Shown piece by piece: positions 45,713 through 55,197 of a stretch of 64,000 bases of DNA. Source of the DNA: Actibacterium lipolyticum (GTDB taxonomy: Bacteria; Pseudomonadota; Alphaproteobacteria; Rhodobacterales; Rhodobacteraceae); the NCBI RefSeq assembly GCF_900184935.1, contig NZ_FXYE01000002.1, forward strand, positions 1,348,501 to 1,412,500, read 5' to 3'. The translations under genes were made by a program, and so were the position numbers. Numbering within the stretch: position 1 is the stretch's first letter; the number at the start of each line of letters is the position of its first letter. The notes beneath the pieces were generated by a model. The model was not told where the DNA came from. It saw only the letters and a list, made by a program, of their open reading frames with translations, and searched no databases.

Positions 45713-47104
45713 CTAACGGCGCAGTGCGGTACGCCCGGCCAATTGGCCCACAGGGCGCCGTACGTCACGCGCGCGCACCTCGCGTGGTGGAAAGCGGGTA
45801 TACGCGTTGGTAGGGCGTTTCTGAGGCTCTGGTGCCAGCCCTTCGTTAGTGTCCTTTTCATCGTAGAACAGCATCCACACGCCGCTTCCCAAAACGAAGC
45901 ACATGATGGATGCCATTTCGCCCCACACGGCCACTGTGGCCAGTGTCAGCATCAAGCTGACCATTGTGAACGACCAGCCCAGCCGCAGGGTCGCAACATA
46001 CCCATCCGCCTTAAACGGGCGGCGGCCGATGCCGATCAGAATCGTAAGGAACGCGGCGAACAGGGAAAAGAACGCAGGCGTGCCAAACATGACCGCCACC
46101 ATCAGCCAGTAGTTGTCCAAGCTGCCGCTCATCCACGTCGGCAGCGGGAACCGGTTATAACCAACCCCAAGGATCGGCGTCCGGTGAATTTGCGCCATCC
46201 CGTATTCAAGCAGCGTCAGGCGCAGGCGGGTGGTGTGGGACGCGAAGGTTAGTTTTGACACAAGCGCATAGATGCCAGAGCCCTTCGTCGCCATCTCGAG
46301 GAAGATGTAGAAGATGGTCGCAACGCCCATCGTCATACCCCATTGGTTTGGAACCGGCCGCGTGGCCATTCCCCAAATGATGATGACGATCTGAATCCCC
46401 AGCGACAGCACCGGCCCGCTGGACACAGACAGGAAGCAGCAGATGAAGATGATGCCTGCCCAAACGATCCGCTTGAAAAGCCCCGTTACGTTCCGCAACC
46501 CAACGAAAACCAGTGAGAAGCTGAGCGAGCAGAAAAGCCCATAGTGGATAGGGTGGGAAAACACGACCTGCACGCGATCAAGGCCAAGGCGGGGGTCATA
46601 GTTAACGTCAACCACGCTCCAGACGCTTGGAATTTTGTCGATCAGCAGCGGGATGATGAAATCACTGGTCTTAGTTTCGTACAGAGCCAGCGGAAAACTA
46701 AGCAGAACAGCCCAGCCCAGAAACCTTATCGCGGCTTCGAAATCACGCGGCGTGCGAATGGTGGCGCGGGCGACAAGATAGCCCCCCAGCAGGATGATGG
46801 CGTTTGACCCGGCGTATTGCACAGCAACACTTGGGCTATTTACCGCCATGGCCAAAGACCGCCAGAACACGTGGAAAATGATCAGCCCATCCACCAGATG
46901 AAACCGGCCATATTTGCCGCGCAGTAGGTTGATAAACAAAAACGGGACAACCACGATAAACAGCGCGCGGGACGGGGTAAACACAAGTGATCCGACCGAA
47001 AAGAACGCAGGCGTCAGCAGGCTGATCAGTGTCAGCTTTGCCAGCAAGGCAAGGCGAACACGTTCGCCTTTGGCCTTTTCTTTACGCGCGTCCAGATAGG
47101 TCAA
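45713..47104 (-). CDS. O-antigen ligase/polymerase-like membrane protein (Wzy/WaaL family)
   Basis: A 463-residue membrane protein with about eleven hydrophobic spans and one long periplasmic loop between about 295 and 355, beginning TTRLRLTLLEYGMAQIHRTPILGVGYNRFPLPTW, the pattern seen before the catalytic His/Arg region of Wzy_C/O-antigen ligase domains. The N-terminal 20 residues are basic and the C-terminal 60 residues form a Pro/Arg-rich cytoplasmic tail. In this locus it is the best candidate for the repeat-unit polymerase of the Wzx/Wzy route. It is convergent with the giant beta-helix gene, four bases away. Confidence 0.82.
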   Translation of the reverse strand: MTYLDARKEKAKGERVRLALLAKLTLISLLTPAFFSVGSLVFTPSRALFIVVVPFLFINLLRGKYGRFHLVDGLIIFHVFWRSLAMAVNSPSVAVQYAGSNAIILLGGYLVARATIRTPRDFEAAIRFLGWAVLLSFPLALYETKTSDFIIPLLIDKIPSVWSVVDVNYDPRLGLDRVQVVFSHPIHYGLFCSLSFSLVFVGLRNVTGLFKRIVWAGIIFICCFLSVSSGPVLSLGIQIVIIIWGMATRPVPNQWGMTMGVATIFYIFLEMATKGSGIYALVSKLTFASHTTRLRLTLLEYGMAQIHRTPILGVGYNRFPLPTWMSGSLDNYWLMVAVMFGTPAFFSLFAAFLTILIGIGRRPFKADGYVATLRLGWSFTMVSLMLTLATVAVWGEMASIMCFVLGSGVWMLFYDEKDTNEGLAPEPQKRPTNAYTRFPPREVRARDVRRPVGQLAGRTALRR

Positions 47105-47167
47105 ACCGGCCTCATCCTAAGTTTCGCCCTTTGCGCAACCATACCGTTCTAACCCCGATCGCCAACA

Positions 47168-48229
47168 TCACTTTTCAACGACTGCGGCCGGGCGCTGTGT
47201 CTCTAACGTGCGGCCATAGGCCAGAAGTGGGCCTTCGAAAATGCGGAACGATATGATGGCTTGGATCAGCGTCACGGCAAGGCACAGCAATGTCATTGCC
47301 CAGAATTGTATGCCGCCCGGCACCAAGCGCTCTGCCAAGATCGTAAGCGCGTATAGATTGAAGAAGTGAAAGAGGTAGATGAAGTAAGAATAAAAGCCGA
47401 GCTTACCCAACATATCCGTTGGCAGGCTTTTGAACCCCTTAAAGCGGGTTTCGAACAGGGCAATGAAGATGCATGTCGCCAGCGTAACCAGCGTAAAGAA
47501 ATGCGACTTGCGCAGGATTTCACCGGATTGCCCGACAAGCACGACAAAGATCAACGCTGCAATCAAGATCGGCAAAACCGGAAGCTTCTTGCGGATCATC
47601 ACAGCCGTCAAACCGCCCAGCGCGATTGAGTCCAAACGCGCAAGCGGCAGGTAATAGATGTCATCAAAACCGCGGAAGTTCAGATAGATGCGAAGCCCAA
47701 TGGGCAGAACCGCCAAAGCGATCAGGAACGCATTGAAACGCTTCTTGCTGAACCAAGCAAACAGGCCGAAGGCGATATATGCAAACTCTTCAACCGACAA
47801 AGACCACGTGATGCGAAACGGGATTTGGTCAACGCCTTCGAAAAAGATGAACCAACCCGTCAGGAACAGGTAGTTTATCCAAATTTTGTCGGCCAGCTCT
47901 TCCTCATACCCCAGTACTTTCGACGCGATCAGATAGACCGTCACAGCAACGAAATAGAGCGGGATAATGCGGAACACCCTGCGCAAAAAGAACGTGCGTA
48001 TGTGCCCGGGACCAGAGCGTTCGACAAGAAACCGCGTAATCAAAAAGCCACTGAGCGGATAGAAGACATCGACGCCCAGAAAGCCATATTTCATGAACCA
48101 TTTGGCAACGGCATCAAGCTCTGCCGTGTCATACCGGGTGGCAACGTGAAACACGAGGACCATGATGATGGCCCCGGCGCGAATACAATCCAGCAGCGCC
48201 GAACGGTTGGAGGGTCGAAAGGTAGCCAT
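47168..48229 (-). CDS. OafA-type membrane O-acyltransferase
   Basis: A 353-residue acyltransferase-3 family protein from the ATG at 48229; an earlier start at 48310 adds an unlikely N-terminus. The family pattern is clear: RSALLDCIRAGAIIMVLVFHV with the catalytic His, GFLGVDVFYPLSGFLITR, RRVFRIIPLYF, and TWSLSVEEFAY. About ten membrane helices follow. Such proteins transfer acyl groups (usually acetyl) to exported sugars. It lies between the Wzy-like and GT2 genes on the minus strand, so it likely decorates the same polymer. Confidence 0.9.
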   Translation of the reverse strand: MATFRPSNRSALLDCIRAGAIIMVLVFHVATRYDTAELDAVAKWFMKYGFLGVDVFYPLSGFLITRFLVERSGPGHIRTFFLRRVFRIIPLYFVAVTVYLIASKVLGYEEELADKIWINYLFLTGWFIFFEGVDQIPFRITWSLSVEEFAYIAFGLFAWFSKKRFNAFLIALAVLPIGLRIYLNFRGFDDIYYLPLARLDSIALGGLTAVMIRKKLPVLPILIAALIFVVLVGQSGEILRKSHFFTLVTLATCIFIALFETRFKGFKSLPTDMLGKLGFYSYFIYLFHFFNLYALTILAERLVPGGIQFWAMTLLCLAVTLIQAIISFRIFEGPLLAYGRTLETQRPAAVVEK

Positions 48230-48401
48230 AGGTGATTGTTGTTCCTGCTCGACTGTCTCAATTTTCAGGGCGCTAATGCTGCCGTGGTCTGGCACGGCAA
48301 CCGAAAACATGCACCCGCTGGTTTGTAAATCCTGAACCTGTGGCAGTAATTTGGCACAAGTTGCGTTTGATTGCTGTTTTTACGGCCCTTGTTGCCCCTG
48401 C

Positions 48402-49439
48402 TCAACTTTCCGGCGCGGATTGCTTTAGTATTGCCTTCACGCTTTTCGGCGGGCCCATCCCGTTGATGGCCCGGATCAAAGCCCACGCCTCTGCGTAATA
48501 CCCTTTCAGCGTTATCTGTAACGCCTTCGCCAATGCATAGGCATATGCGATGGGCAGGGAAAGCGGGCGGAATCGGCGAAGGAACAGCATGCGGCTGCGG
48601 TATTTGAAATAGTGCGAAAACGGCGATGCGATGCGCGAAAGGGTTGGGGACCCGATTGCCGTTCCAGCGCGGTGATAGACCAAGAAGCCATCGCAGCACA
48701 CAAGCGGCAGGTCGCCCCGGCGCAAAGCCCAGTCGACCTCTTCATAGTAAAGGAAGTAATCTTCGGCCATTGGCCCTGCCTTTTCGCAGAACGCACGCGA
48801 GGCAACCATGTTGGCACCGGTCACGAAATGAAGTTCACCCGGCGCAGGAAGCGGTGTCTTGGGGTGGGGTTGGCCAAGGTTGATGCAGTCTGTCACGCCG
48901 GTGCGGAAATTGATGCTACCGCCATCGACCTGAATCATATCCGGCTGGTGGAAATAGTTCACCCGCCCGCTTAGCATGCCGTAGGTCGCTCCGCTGGCAA
49001 GCTGCGCCTTCAAGGCCGCAACCGATGCTGGCGGCACCATGCTGTCGGGGTTCAGAATCCAGAAATGGTCAATCTCGGGGAAAGCGGCCAAATACGCTTG
49101 GCCCACGTTAACACCGCCCGCATAGCCGCCGTTTTCACCCGCGTGCAGCAACACCACATCCGCCGCACGATCGGGCGCTAGGTCAGGCCGGCCTTCGACA
49201 AGGTTGATGGGCTTGGGCGCCGGGGAAAGCGGGAATGGGCTGTCTGTTGGTGCGGTGTATTGCGTGGTGCCATCGGCCCAGTTGCGCATCACCTGCACCG
49301 TATCATCGGGGGAATTATTGTCGACGACGACAATCCGAAGGTCCGGGTCTTGCGCCGCCAAAAGGCTTTCCAGGCAATCAAGAACAACGTCGCCCGAATT
49401 GAAGCTGACGATTATGACGCCGACGGTGGGGTTGGTCAT
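48402..49439 (-). CDS. GT2 rhamnosyltransferase-like glycosyltransferase
   Basis: A 345-residue GT2 enzyme. The N-terminal VGVIIVSFNSGDVVLDCLESL and VVVDNNSPDDT form the donor site; AGENGGYAGGVNVGQAYLAA and ILNPDSMVPP (metal-binding Asp) match rhamnosyltransferases of the WbbL type; EDYFLYYEEVDWALR and VYHRAGTAIGS are the acceptor/catalytic region. The family often uses dTDP-L-rhamnose, which the rfbCBDA operon can supply, but donor identity is an inference. It reads leftward into a 170-bp gap before the OafA-type gene. Confidence 0.87.
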   Translation of the reverse strand: MTNPTVGVIIVSFNSGDVVLDCLESLLAAQDPDLRIVVVDNNSPDDTVQVMRNWADGTTQYTAPTDSPFPLSPAPKPINLVEGRPDLAPDRAADVVLLHAGENGGYAGGVNVGQAYLAAFPEIDHFWILNPDSMVPPASVAALKAQLASGATYGMLSGRVNYFHQPDMIQVDGGSINFRTGVTDCINLGQPHPKTPLPAPGELHFVTGANMVASRAFCEKAGPMAEDYFLYYEEVDWALRRGDLPLVCCDGFLVYHRAGTAIGSPTLSRIASPFSHYFKYRSRMLFLRRFRPLSLPIAYAYALAKALQITLKGYYAEAWALIRAINGMGPPKSVKAILKQSAPES

Positions 49440-49514
49440 ACGATGCCTCGAAATAGCAGATCAATTGAACCGGGCTATTTACCAAGCCGGACCTAAAGGG
49501 GGCTGGTCGTGCGC

Positions 49515-51080
49515 TTATTCGTCCAGCGAAAGAAGCATCTTCGTCGAATACTTTTCGCCGCTGGGCATTGTCACGAACAATTCGACCTTCTTCTTTCCAC
49601 CACCTTCAAACGCATAGCTGGCTTCGGGGCCGTCGGCCTCTTTCCCACCTTCGAACTTCCAGCGGAATGTCACGCCCTCTTGTTGGGTCAGGAAACCCTC
49701 GGGGCCGGCGCTGAAGCTGGCGTCGAAGTTGTAACCATATCGGCCACTGGCGCGCGTCACGCGAATAAGCGGCGTTACCTCGGCCGGTTCATTTTCAAAC
49801 GCCAGCCGTGTTGCGCCTGCCTTTTCTACATCAAGCGGGCCACCGGGAAGGCTCTGAAAGTGGGCGAGTGTCGGCACAGTGTCGAATGGCGGCGCGACGA
49901 ACATATCTGCGTAGTAACCGGGCGCGAACGGTGATTCATCCTGTACCGGAACGTTGCCCTCTACCTTCCAGCCATCTTGGCCTGCAAAGCCTTTGATCGC
50001 GCTGGTGACATTGTTTTCGATCACAACATTCTGCGATTCAGGCTTAACATTGATCCGCGGGATCGCGACGGCACCCATACGGGCGGAACCACGCGATGGT
50101 CTGGTGCGCAGAACACTGTTGTTACGAATCACAAGGCCGATCGTCTCGCCTACTGAAATACCGTGGGACTGGGCATTGATAATCACGTTGTCTTCAATTG
50201 TGATGTCGCGGTACCACATCTCGGGGCCAGCTTGGCCTTTGTCGACAACCTCGTTCCGCAAAAAGATGGACTGGCTGAAAAGGCCCGTACCCGAATTCAT
50301 GGTATTGCCGCGAATGACGATATTCTGGCTGGCACGCGATGCGCCGCGCGACCACATCTGGATCATGTCGGCGTGGTCTGCGATTTTCTCAGACCGCTCA
50401 AAGTCGTGGAAGTAGTTATCCTCGATCAGCACGTTATCGACGGAAACCAAGTTCAACCCGTCAGACCGAAGGGAGTGAAGATTGTTGTTCCGGAATACGA
50501 CAGAGGCGACGTTGTTCAGAATCACACCGCGATAGAACAGACGAAATTCCGTGTTTTCGATCCGCACATTATACGAATCGCGCACAAACAGTGCCTGTGC
50601 TGCAGGGAACCCATCTTCGAAACCGTTGGTTCCTGCGGCACGATCCCCAACAAATAGAGAGTTCAGAAACGCCACGCGGCGGGCTTCTTGAACCATGTAG
50701 GGGCGTGTTGCGTTCGGGTCTTGGCCCTTCGCAAAGCGATAGTTGAATTCAATTCCATCAAAGGTCAGATCAGAGACCTTGCGCAGAAACAGGCCAGAAA
50801 ACCGTGCGCGATCATCGGCATCGGACGAACACAAAGTTACCGTGCTTTTCCAGCCAGACGCCTTGCGGGCAGAGCCCATAATACGCAACGTACCATAGTC
50901 ACCCGGCGCCAAAGCGAAGGTTTCACCCCCCCGCGCGAATTGCAAAGCAGAGCGTAATTCTTCAGCCGATCGAACGATTGTCTGATCTTTCGAATCGTCC
51001 AAACAATTGGCCATTCCATAGGAAGCAGACAACAGCACGCACAGCGCCGCCGCAAAGTTTCTCAATCGGAAGGCTATCAT
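49515..51080 (-). CDS. Exported beta-helix/PKD protein, paralogue of 42461-45709
   Basis: A 521-residue protein with a signal peptide (FRLRNFAAALCVLLSASYGMA, cleavage near residue 25), so it acts in the periplasm or outside. Residues about 60-380 are a right-handed parallel beta-helix with motifs DHADMIQMW (235-243), SQSIFLRNEV, VIINAQSHGISVGETIGLVIRNNSVL that parallel the giant beta-helix protein (HSDMIQIW, TQSIFIRNE, SAHGISVSDTQGLEIYENTVL). A PKD-like domain fills the C-terminus (FRWKFEGGKEADGPEASYAFEGGGKKKVELFV). The fold and the arrangement recall AlgG-type epimerases and polysaccharide lyases; no catalytic assignment can be made from sequence alone. It precedes GT2 in a leftward group. 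Confidence 0.83.
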   Translation of the reverse strand: MIAFRLRNFAAALCVLLSASYGMANCLDDSKDQTIVRSAEELRSALQFARGGETFALAPGDYGTLRIMGSARKASGWKSTVTLCSSDADDRARFSGLFLRKVSDLTFDGIEFNYRFAKGQDPNATRPYMVQEARRVAFLNSLFVGDRAAGTNGFEDGFPAAQALFVRDSYNVRIENTEFRLFYRGVILNNVASVVFRNNNLHSLRSDGLNLVSVDNVLIEDNYFHDFERSEKIADHADMIQMWSRGASRASQNIVIRGNTMNSGTGLFSQSIFLRNEVVDKGQAGPEMWYRDITIEDNVIINAQSHGISVGETIGLVIRNNSVLRTRPSRGSARMGAVAIPRINVKPESQNVVIENNVTSAIKGFAGQDGWKVEGNVPVQDESPFAPGYYADMFVAPPFDTVPTLAHFQSLPGGPLDVEKAGATRLAFENEPAEVTPLIRVTRASGRYGYNFDASFSAGPEGFLTQQEGVTFRWKFEGGKEADGPEASYAFEGGGKKKVELFVTMPSGEKYSTKMLLSLDE

Positions 51081-51167
51081 TCGACCTCTCCTAGCTTTCG
51101 TTTTTCGTCACAGTCCCGCATAAGACCTTAGAACAAAACAGAATGGTTACGACCTGCGGATTGTTAC

Positions 51168-51677
51168 ATGCACAACGAACTCCCTGCTCGCACCTACGTC
51201 AAGGCAACAAAGCGCGGACTTAACCGTCTGTCTGGCCTGCGTAACTTTCTTGTCACGTCCAAAAGGTGGTTTTACCGCCACCTGTGGGGAATGGACATAC
51301 ACCCCACTGCACAATTTTCACTGTCAGCCAAATTTGACCGTACGTTCCCAAAAGGTGTTCATGTTGGCAAAAACAGCTATGTGGCGTTTGATGCGCGCAT
51401 TATGACGCATGACAGAACCCGTGGTTTGTATCTTCACACCCGAATCGGCGAAAATTGCTTCATCGGGGGGGGCAGCATGATTCTGCCCGGAGTTGAAATT
51501 GGGGACAACTGCGTTGTTGGCGCGGGATCGATTGTCACCAAGTCCGTCCCTGCAAGGTCCGTCGTGGCCGGAAATCCGGCGCGGATACTGAAATCTAACA
51601 TCGACGTCGGGCCTTTTGGGCGCTTCACCGATGCTGATGCAACCGAAAGCGCGTTGGCAGAGCAGGGAAAGACCTAG
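51168..51677 (+). CDS. LbH-type sugar acyltransferase (WcaF-like)
   Basis: A 169-residue left-handed beta-helix acyltransferase. After a basic N-terminal region ([28 protein letters not shown]), hexapeptide repeats run through [65 protein letters not shown], the standard end. It resembles maltose/galactoside and colanic acid acetyltransferases and probably O-acetylates an exopolysaccharide sugar. It is divergent from the exported beta-helix gene. Confidence 0.87.
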   Translation: MHNELPARTYVKATKRGLNRLSGLRNFLVTSKRWFYRHLWGMDIHPTAQFSLSAKFDRTFPKGVHVGKNSYVAFDARIMTHDRTRGLYLHTRIGENCFIGGGSMILPGVEIGDNCVVGAGSIVTKSVPARSVVAGNPARILKSNIDVGPFGRFTDADATESALAEQGKT

Positions 51678-51998
51678 TCTGCGCCGCCCGTTGGTTAACG
51701 ACACCTTAGACCCAAGAACGATTGATTAGCGTTTTCCTTTCATCCTGGCCTCATCCTTGTGCGGCTTTTGATGAGGTTTACGTCCGTGATCAGATCGTGT
51801 TTCAGGCTGGCAACTGCTGGCCATAGCATCCAGCTCTTTGTCTTCGTGCGCCTTGTGAAAAGCATCGTTTCGATTTTCACACCGCGCGCGCCGCGCCCCC
51901 ACGAACAGCCAAGAATCAGGACGGCACGATCGTGTCGAAGCCTGCTTTGGACGTTGTGCAAGACGGCCGCCGGTTGCCCCGCAAGGAAGGTGACGGCC
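51678..51998. other. Gap between acyltransferase and the large secreted protein gene
   Basis: About 320 bp. The stretch from about 51930 to 51998 is open in two frames and has AAGGAAGG nine bases before the chosen ATG at 51999; in another frame it reads VSKPALDVVQDGRRLPRK, which hints at a coding-like leader or a small frameshift remnant. No gene is supported. Confidence 0.4.
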
Positions 51999-54254
51999 AT
52001 GATGATAATGATGGGAATTTCCATCGCTACAGCTGCTTCGACGAGCGAGGTTTCAACCCCGCCAGAGGCCGAACTTGCAATGACCGAGCTAAGCCGGGAT
52101 CGCACGCTGTTTGATAGTGGCTTCGCGCTCGGGTTGAACACGGGGAAAATTCCGCTTTCTGGCACAGGAACGGCAGGTCACGTGGTGCAAGCGCGCGCCT
52201 ACTCGACGGATGATTCTGGGGCCAGTTCGACCAACTGGGTTGATATTGCAACAGTCGACGACTTCGGAAACTGGTCGGGGGAGCTTTCTGCACCGCGAAA
52301 TGCGTCTTGGTATCGGCCCGATGTACGGTTGAAAGCCCTTCCCGGAATCGCGGCGATTGGCGGAAACCGTTTTGGCGTCGGACATGTCATTGCGTTTTGG
52401 GGCCAGTCCGAGGACGAGCGATTCCATAGCACCTATTACGATCAGACGACGGCCCCCGCCCTGTTGAACGAAGATGCTGTTCAGTACATGTACTTCGATC
52501 GTGCTGGCAGTGACGGGTTGGTTCATACACACGTCACCGACGCCACACCGGTTTCTGCTGCGGTGGCTGCGTTGGCCAATACGCTGTTGTCTGAACGCCC
52601 TGACGACAAGTTCGCGCTTGTCGCGCAAACCCACAGCGGCACCTCCCCAATGCAAATGGTCAATGACAGTGACACCGGTCGCGACTGGTTTACGGACAAG
52701 GCGCTGCATGATTATGCCACGGCGGATGGTCAACAGGTCGGGCTGGCAACATGGTCGTGGTTTGCTGCCCCCGGATCACTGGGTGCCTTTTACGAAGAGG
52801 CTCTGTTTCCGCTGTTTACGGGCCTGACGATGGATGGCGCGCCGTTCACAACACCGGCCGCGCATGCGTATGGTTTTTCAGGCTCTATCCAATACGACCA
52901 CACGTTCCTAGAGATTTACGACCCTGCCTACACCCGATGGGCGCCCCTTGGTCCGCACCGGTTCGATATTCCCGAAACGATGCAAGACGCCACGCATATC
53001 GCCAACGGCGGGACCGAGGTAACAAACCTGCTGAACAAGCAGCTATCGCGCGAAAGCTGGCGATCCATGATCACGAATGCCAATGCCGGCGGAGTCTTCC
53101 TGCCGTATGGCGTAGAGATGCTGACCTATCAAAACGGTGTGCCTGACGGTTTTGGGGGTTGGACAGACTGGGCCCATCCCGCAGGTGGCACGACCGACGG
53201 CCTGCAGCAGCGCGCCAAGCTGTTCGCACATTCGATCATGCAATCGGCGGGAATGGTCGGCTGGGACGTGCCTGAGTTCGACCACTGCGAATGGGAAGCT
53301 TCCGGCGCTTACGTGGAAATTTGGTCCAGTTCTGGGCCGATCACCACAACGCGGCTGGCACGTGGCGAAGCCGCGCTTGACGATAGCTTTGCCCATTGGA
53401 CCGATATCGCCGGGTGGCAGATCAACGGCATCCCCGCGCAAAGGGCAGAGGTTGTTGCCGGGCGCGTTCGGATTTACCCGAACAGCGGCACGTTCACCTA
53501 TGCCGACGTGATCAACTTTGGCGAAGGTGGTGCCTCTGGGATGTTGGCACACCCCGACGATTTCTATGCTGCACTTTGGGAAAACCTGCCAATCGTCGAC
53601 GTCGGCGCGACGGGTTTGGAGGGTATCCCGGTTCGCGCCCTGCCCGATCCTGCGGTTCTGGCAAATACGCTGCCTGCCTCGACACCGTTCTTCACCACTA
53701 CGGCGACGGGGCCGCGTTTTGAATCGCCAACAAATATTCCGGCGAACACAACAGCCATCACCATCGCCGGGCGGGTGCGCGTTCCTGCGGCAAGCATCAG
53801 CAATGACAACTTGTTTGCCTTTACCTCAACCACATTCGACGCACAGATCCTTAGCTCTGGTGCCGTGCGGATGACGCTTGAAGATAGCACTGGCGCAAAG
53901 ATGGTGCAGGCACAGTCAACCGCAGATGGGGTTTTCCCATTCGATCAATGGGTCGATTTCGAAATCGCTGCGGATCAGGTGAACGGTTGGCTTAAGGTGC
54001 GGCTGAACGGGGTAGAGGTGTCAGAGTTTACGTTCACGCCCGGCTCTGGCCTGTTCACCACCTCGCGGAAGGCGCGGGTTTTGTATCAGAACAGCGATTC
54101 AAACCAGCTGATCGCGGATGTTGAACGCGTGCAGATTTGGTATGAGGCCACCACTGACGGCAGCGCACCGACAACGGTTCCGGTCAAGGAAATCTCTGGC
54201 GATGCAGACACGATAAACGCCGATGCATGGATGGTGGGCACGCCAGCGGCCTAG
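51999..54254 (+). CDS. Large protein of unknown function with hydrolase-like core and C-terminal LamG-like domain
   Basis: 751 residues from the ATG at 51999; upstream in-frame codons to 51759 lack a ribosome site. A short hydrophobic N-terminus (MMIMMGISIATAAS) could be a membrane or weak signal segment. Then come a beta-rich domain (ALGLNTGKIPLSGTGTAGHVVQARAY), the segment RFGVGHVIAFWGQSEDERF that recalls the GQSN-type block of sialate O-acetylesterase/SGNH hydrolases, VAQTHSGTS, and a C-terminal jelly-roll (about 645-740) like LamG/concanavalin A domains. I recognise no named family with certainty. A role in binding or cleaving a glycan is plausible. It is convergent, overlapping by 4 nt, with the sulfotransferase gene. 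Confidence 0.7.
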   Translation: MMIMMGISIATAASTSEVSTPPEAELAMTELSRDRTLFDSGFALGLNTGKIPLSGTGTAGHVVQARAYSTDDSGASSTNWVDIATVDDFGNWSGELSAPRNASWYRPDVRLKALPGIAAIGGNRFGVGHVIAFWGQSEDERFHSTYYDQTTAPALLNEDAVQYMYFDRAGSDGLVHTHVTDATPVSAAVAALANTLLSERPDDKFALVAQTHSGTSPMQMVNDSDTGRDWFTDKALHDYATADGQQVGLATWSWFAAPGSLGAFYEEALFPLFTGLTMDGAPFTTPAAHAYGFSGSIQYDHTFLEIYDPAYTRWAPLGPHRFDIPETMQDATHIANGGTEVTNLLNKQLSRESWRSMITNANAGGVFLPYGVEMLTYQNGVPDGFGGWTDWAHPAGGTTDGLQQRAKLFAHSIMQSAGMVGWDVPEFDHCEWEASGAYVEIWSSSGPITTTRLARGEAALDDSFAHWTDIAGWQINGIPAQRAEVVAGRVRIYPNSGTFTYADVINFGEGGASGMLAHPDDFYAALWENLPIVDVGATGLEGIPVRALPDPAVLANTLPASTPFFTTTATGPRFESPTNIPANTTAITIAGRVRVPAASISNDNLFAFTSTTFDAQILSSGAVRMTLEDSTGAKMVQAQSTADGVFPFDQWVDFEIAADQVNGWLKVRLNGVEVSEFTFTPGSGLFTTSRKARVLYQNSDSNQLIADVERVQIWYEATTDGSAPTTVPVKEISGDADTINADAWMVGTPAA

Positions 54255-55177
54255 GCGATACCATCGTAGCCGGACAAATCAAGCGGGTGGGAAACAAGGG
54301 AAGCAAGCTTTTGATTGCTTTGGTCGTACCTGCCCGCGAATTGTTCGCGCACATAGTCGCTAACCGGGTGCCTTCCGCCAAGGATCGAAGACAGCGGCGG
54401 ACGGCGCATCGCGAAACCGACAGCCCGATAAAGGGTTCTGTTTTCCGCCCCAAGTCCGATGACCGGGTTCGGGTGCATTGGTCCTTTTTGGAAGTGGTTC
54501 GCCCGGCGAAGGAACGGAACGGCGTATTCCGGGTAACTTGGCGCGCGGACGGTTTTGGCATCCTCTGACAACCCTGAAAACTGAGTGTTGCCGACAGCAT
54601 CGGCAAGTGCACGCGCGGCACCTTCCATATCTGCTGTCAGGCTTTCTTGGGTTAGGACGTACACATTTTCACGGCCGAACAATCCCTGAAGATGGGCGAT
54701 CAAGCGGTGATATTCAAAATGTTCGGGCGTAAAGGCAAGGTAACCAAAACTCCGCTCGCCGGCGAAGAACTGATCGAAAGGCATCGTGCCGCCGCGCAAT
54801 ATATATTGCATGTAAATCGACGGCAGGATGCGCATCTGCGAACGGATAGACACTAGGATTTTCGCGTCTGGCGCGATTTGCTTAAGGCGCTCGGCGAAGA
54901 CATCGCTTTCATGACCGCCGAAAAACGGGTTGCCCGATAGGATCTCGGACGAGATGACGCGCACCGCACCGTTTGGGATGTTTTCAGATTTTGCCGCGAT
55001 TTCGTTTCGCATCTTTTCGGGGTCGAAAAGCAGGCCGTGCGGGTCGGTGATAAAGTCGTGCACCTCGGCGTGGCCAGCCACAGGAATGAAACCGTTTTCA
55101 GCCCGGAACAGATACTGCTGCATCCATGTCGTGGCGGTTTTGTGGTAGCCAACATGGATAAGTAGAGGAGCAGCCAT
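54251..55177 (-). CDS. PAPS-dependent sulfotransferase family protein
   Basis: A 308-residue P-loop enzyme. The 5'-phosphosulfate loop is GYHKTATTWMQ at 10-20 with the catalytic Lys region, and ILVSIRSQMRILPSIYMQYI has the Arg and Ser that hold the 3'-phosphate of PAPS. NVYVLTQESL and RAPSYPEYAVPFLRRANHFQKGP lie further on as in bacterial capsule sulfotransferases. It probably sulfates a sugar of the exopolysaccharide. It starts a short leftward series, 20 bp after the Wzx-like gene. Confidence 0.85.
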   Translation of the reverse strand: MAAPLLIHVGYHKTATTWMQQYLFRAENGFIPVAGHAEVHDFITDPHGLLFDPEKMRNEIAAKSENIPNGAVRVISSEILSGNPFFGGHESDVFAERLKQIAPDAKILVSIRSQMRILPSIYMQYILRGGTMPFDQFFAGERSFGYLAFTPEHFEYHRLIAHLQGLFGRENVYVLTQESLTADMEGAARALADAVGNTQFSGLSEDAKTVRAPSYPEYAVPFLRRANHFQKGPMHPNPVIGLGAENRTLYRAVGFAMRRPPLSSILGGRHPVSDYVREQFAGRYDQSNQKLASLVSHPLDLSGYDGIA

Positions 55178-55197
55178 CTGTATTTCCTTTTCCCGCC

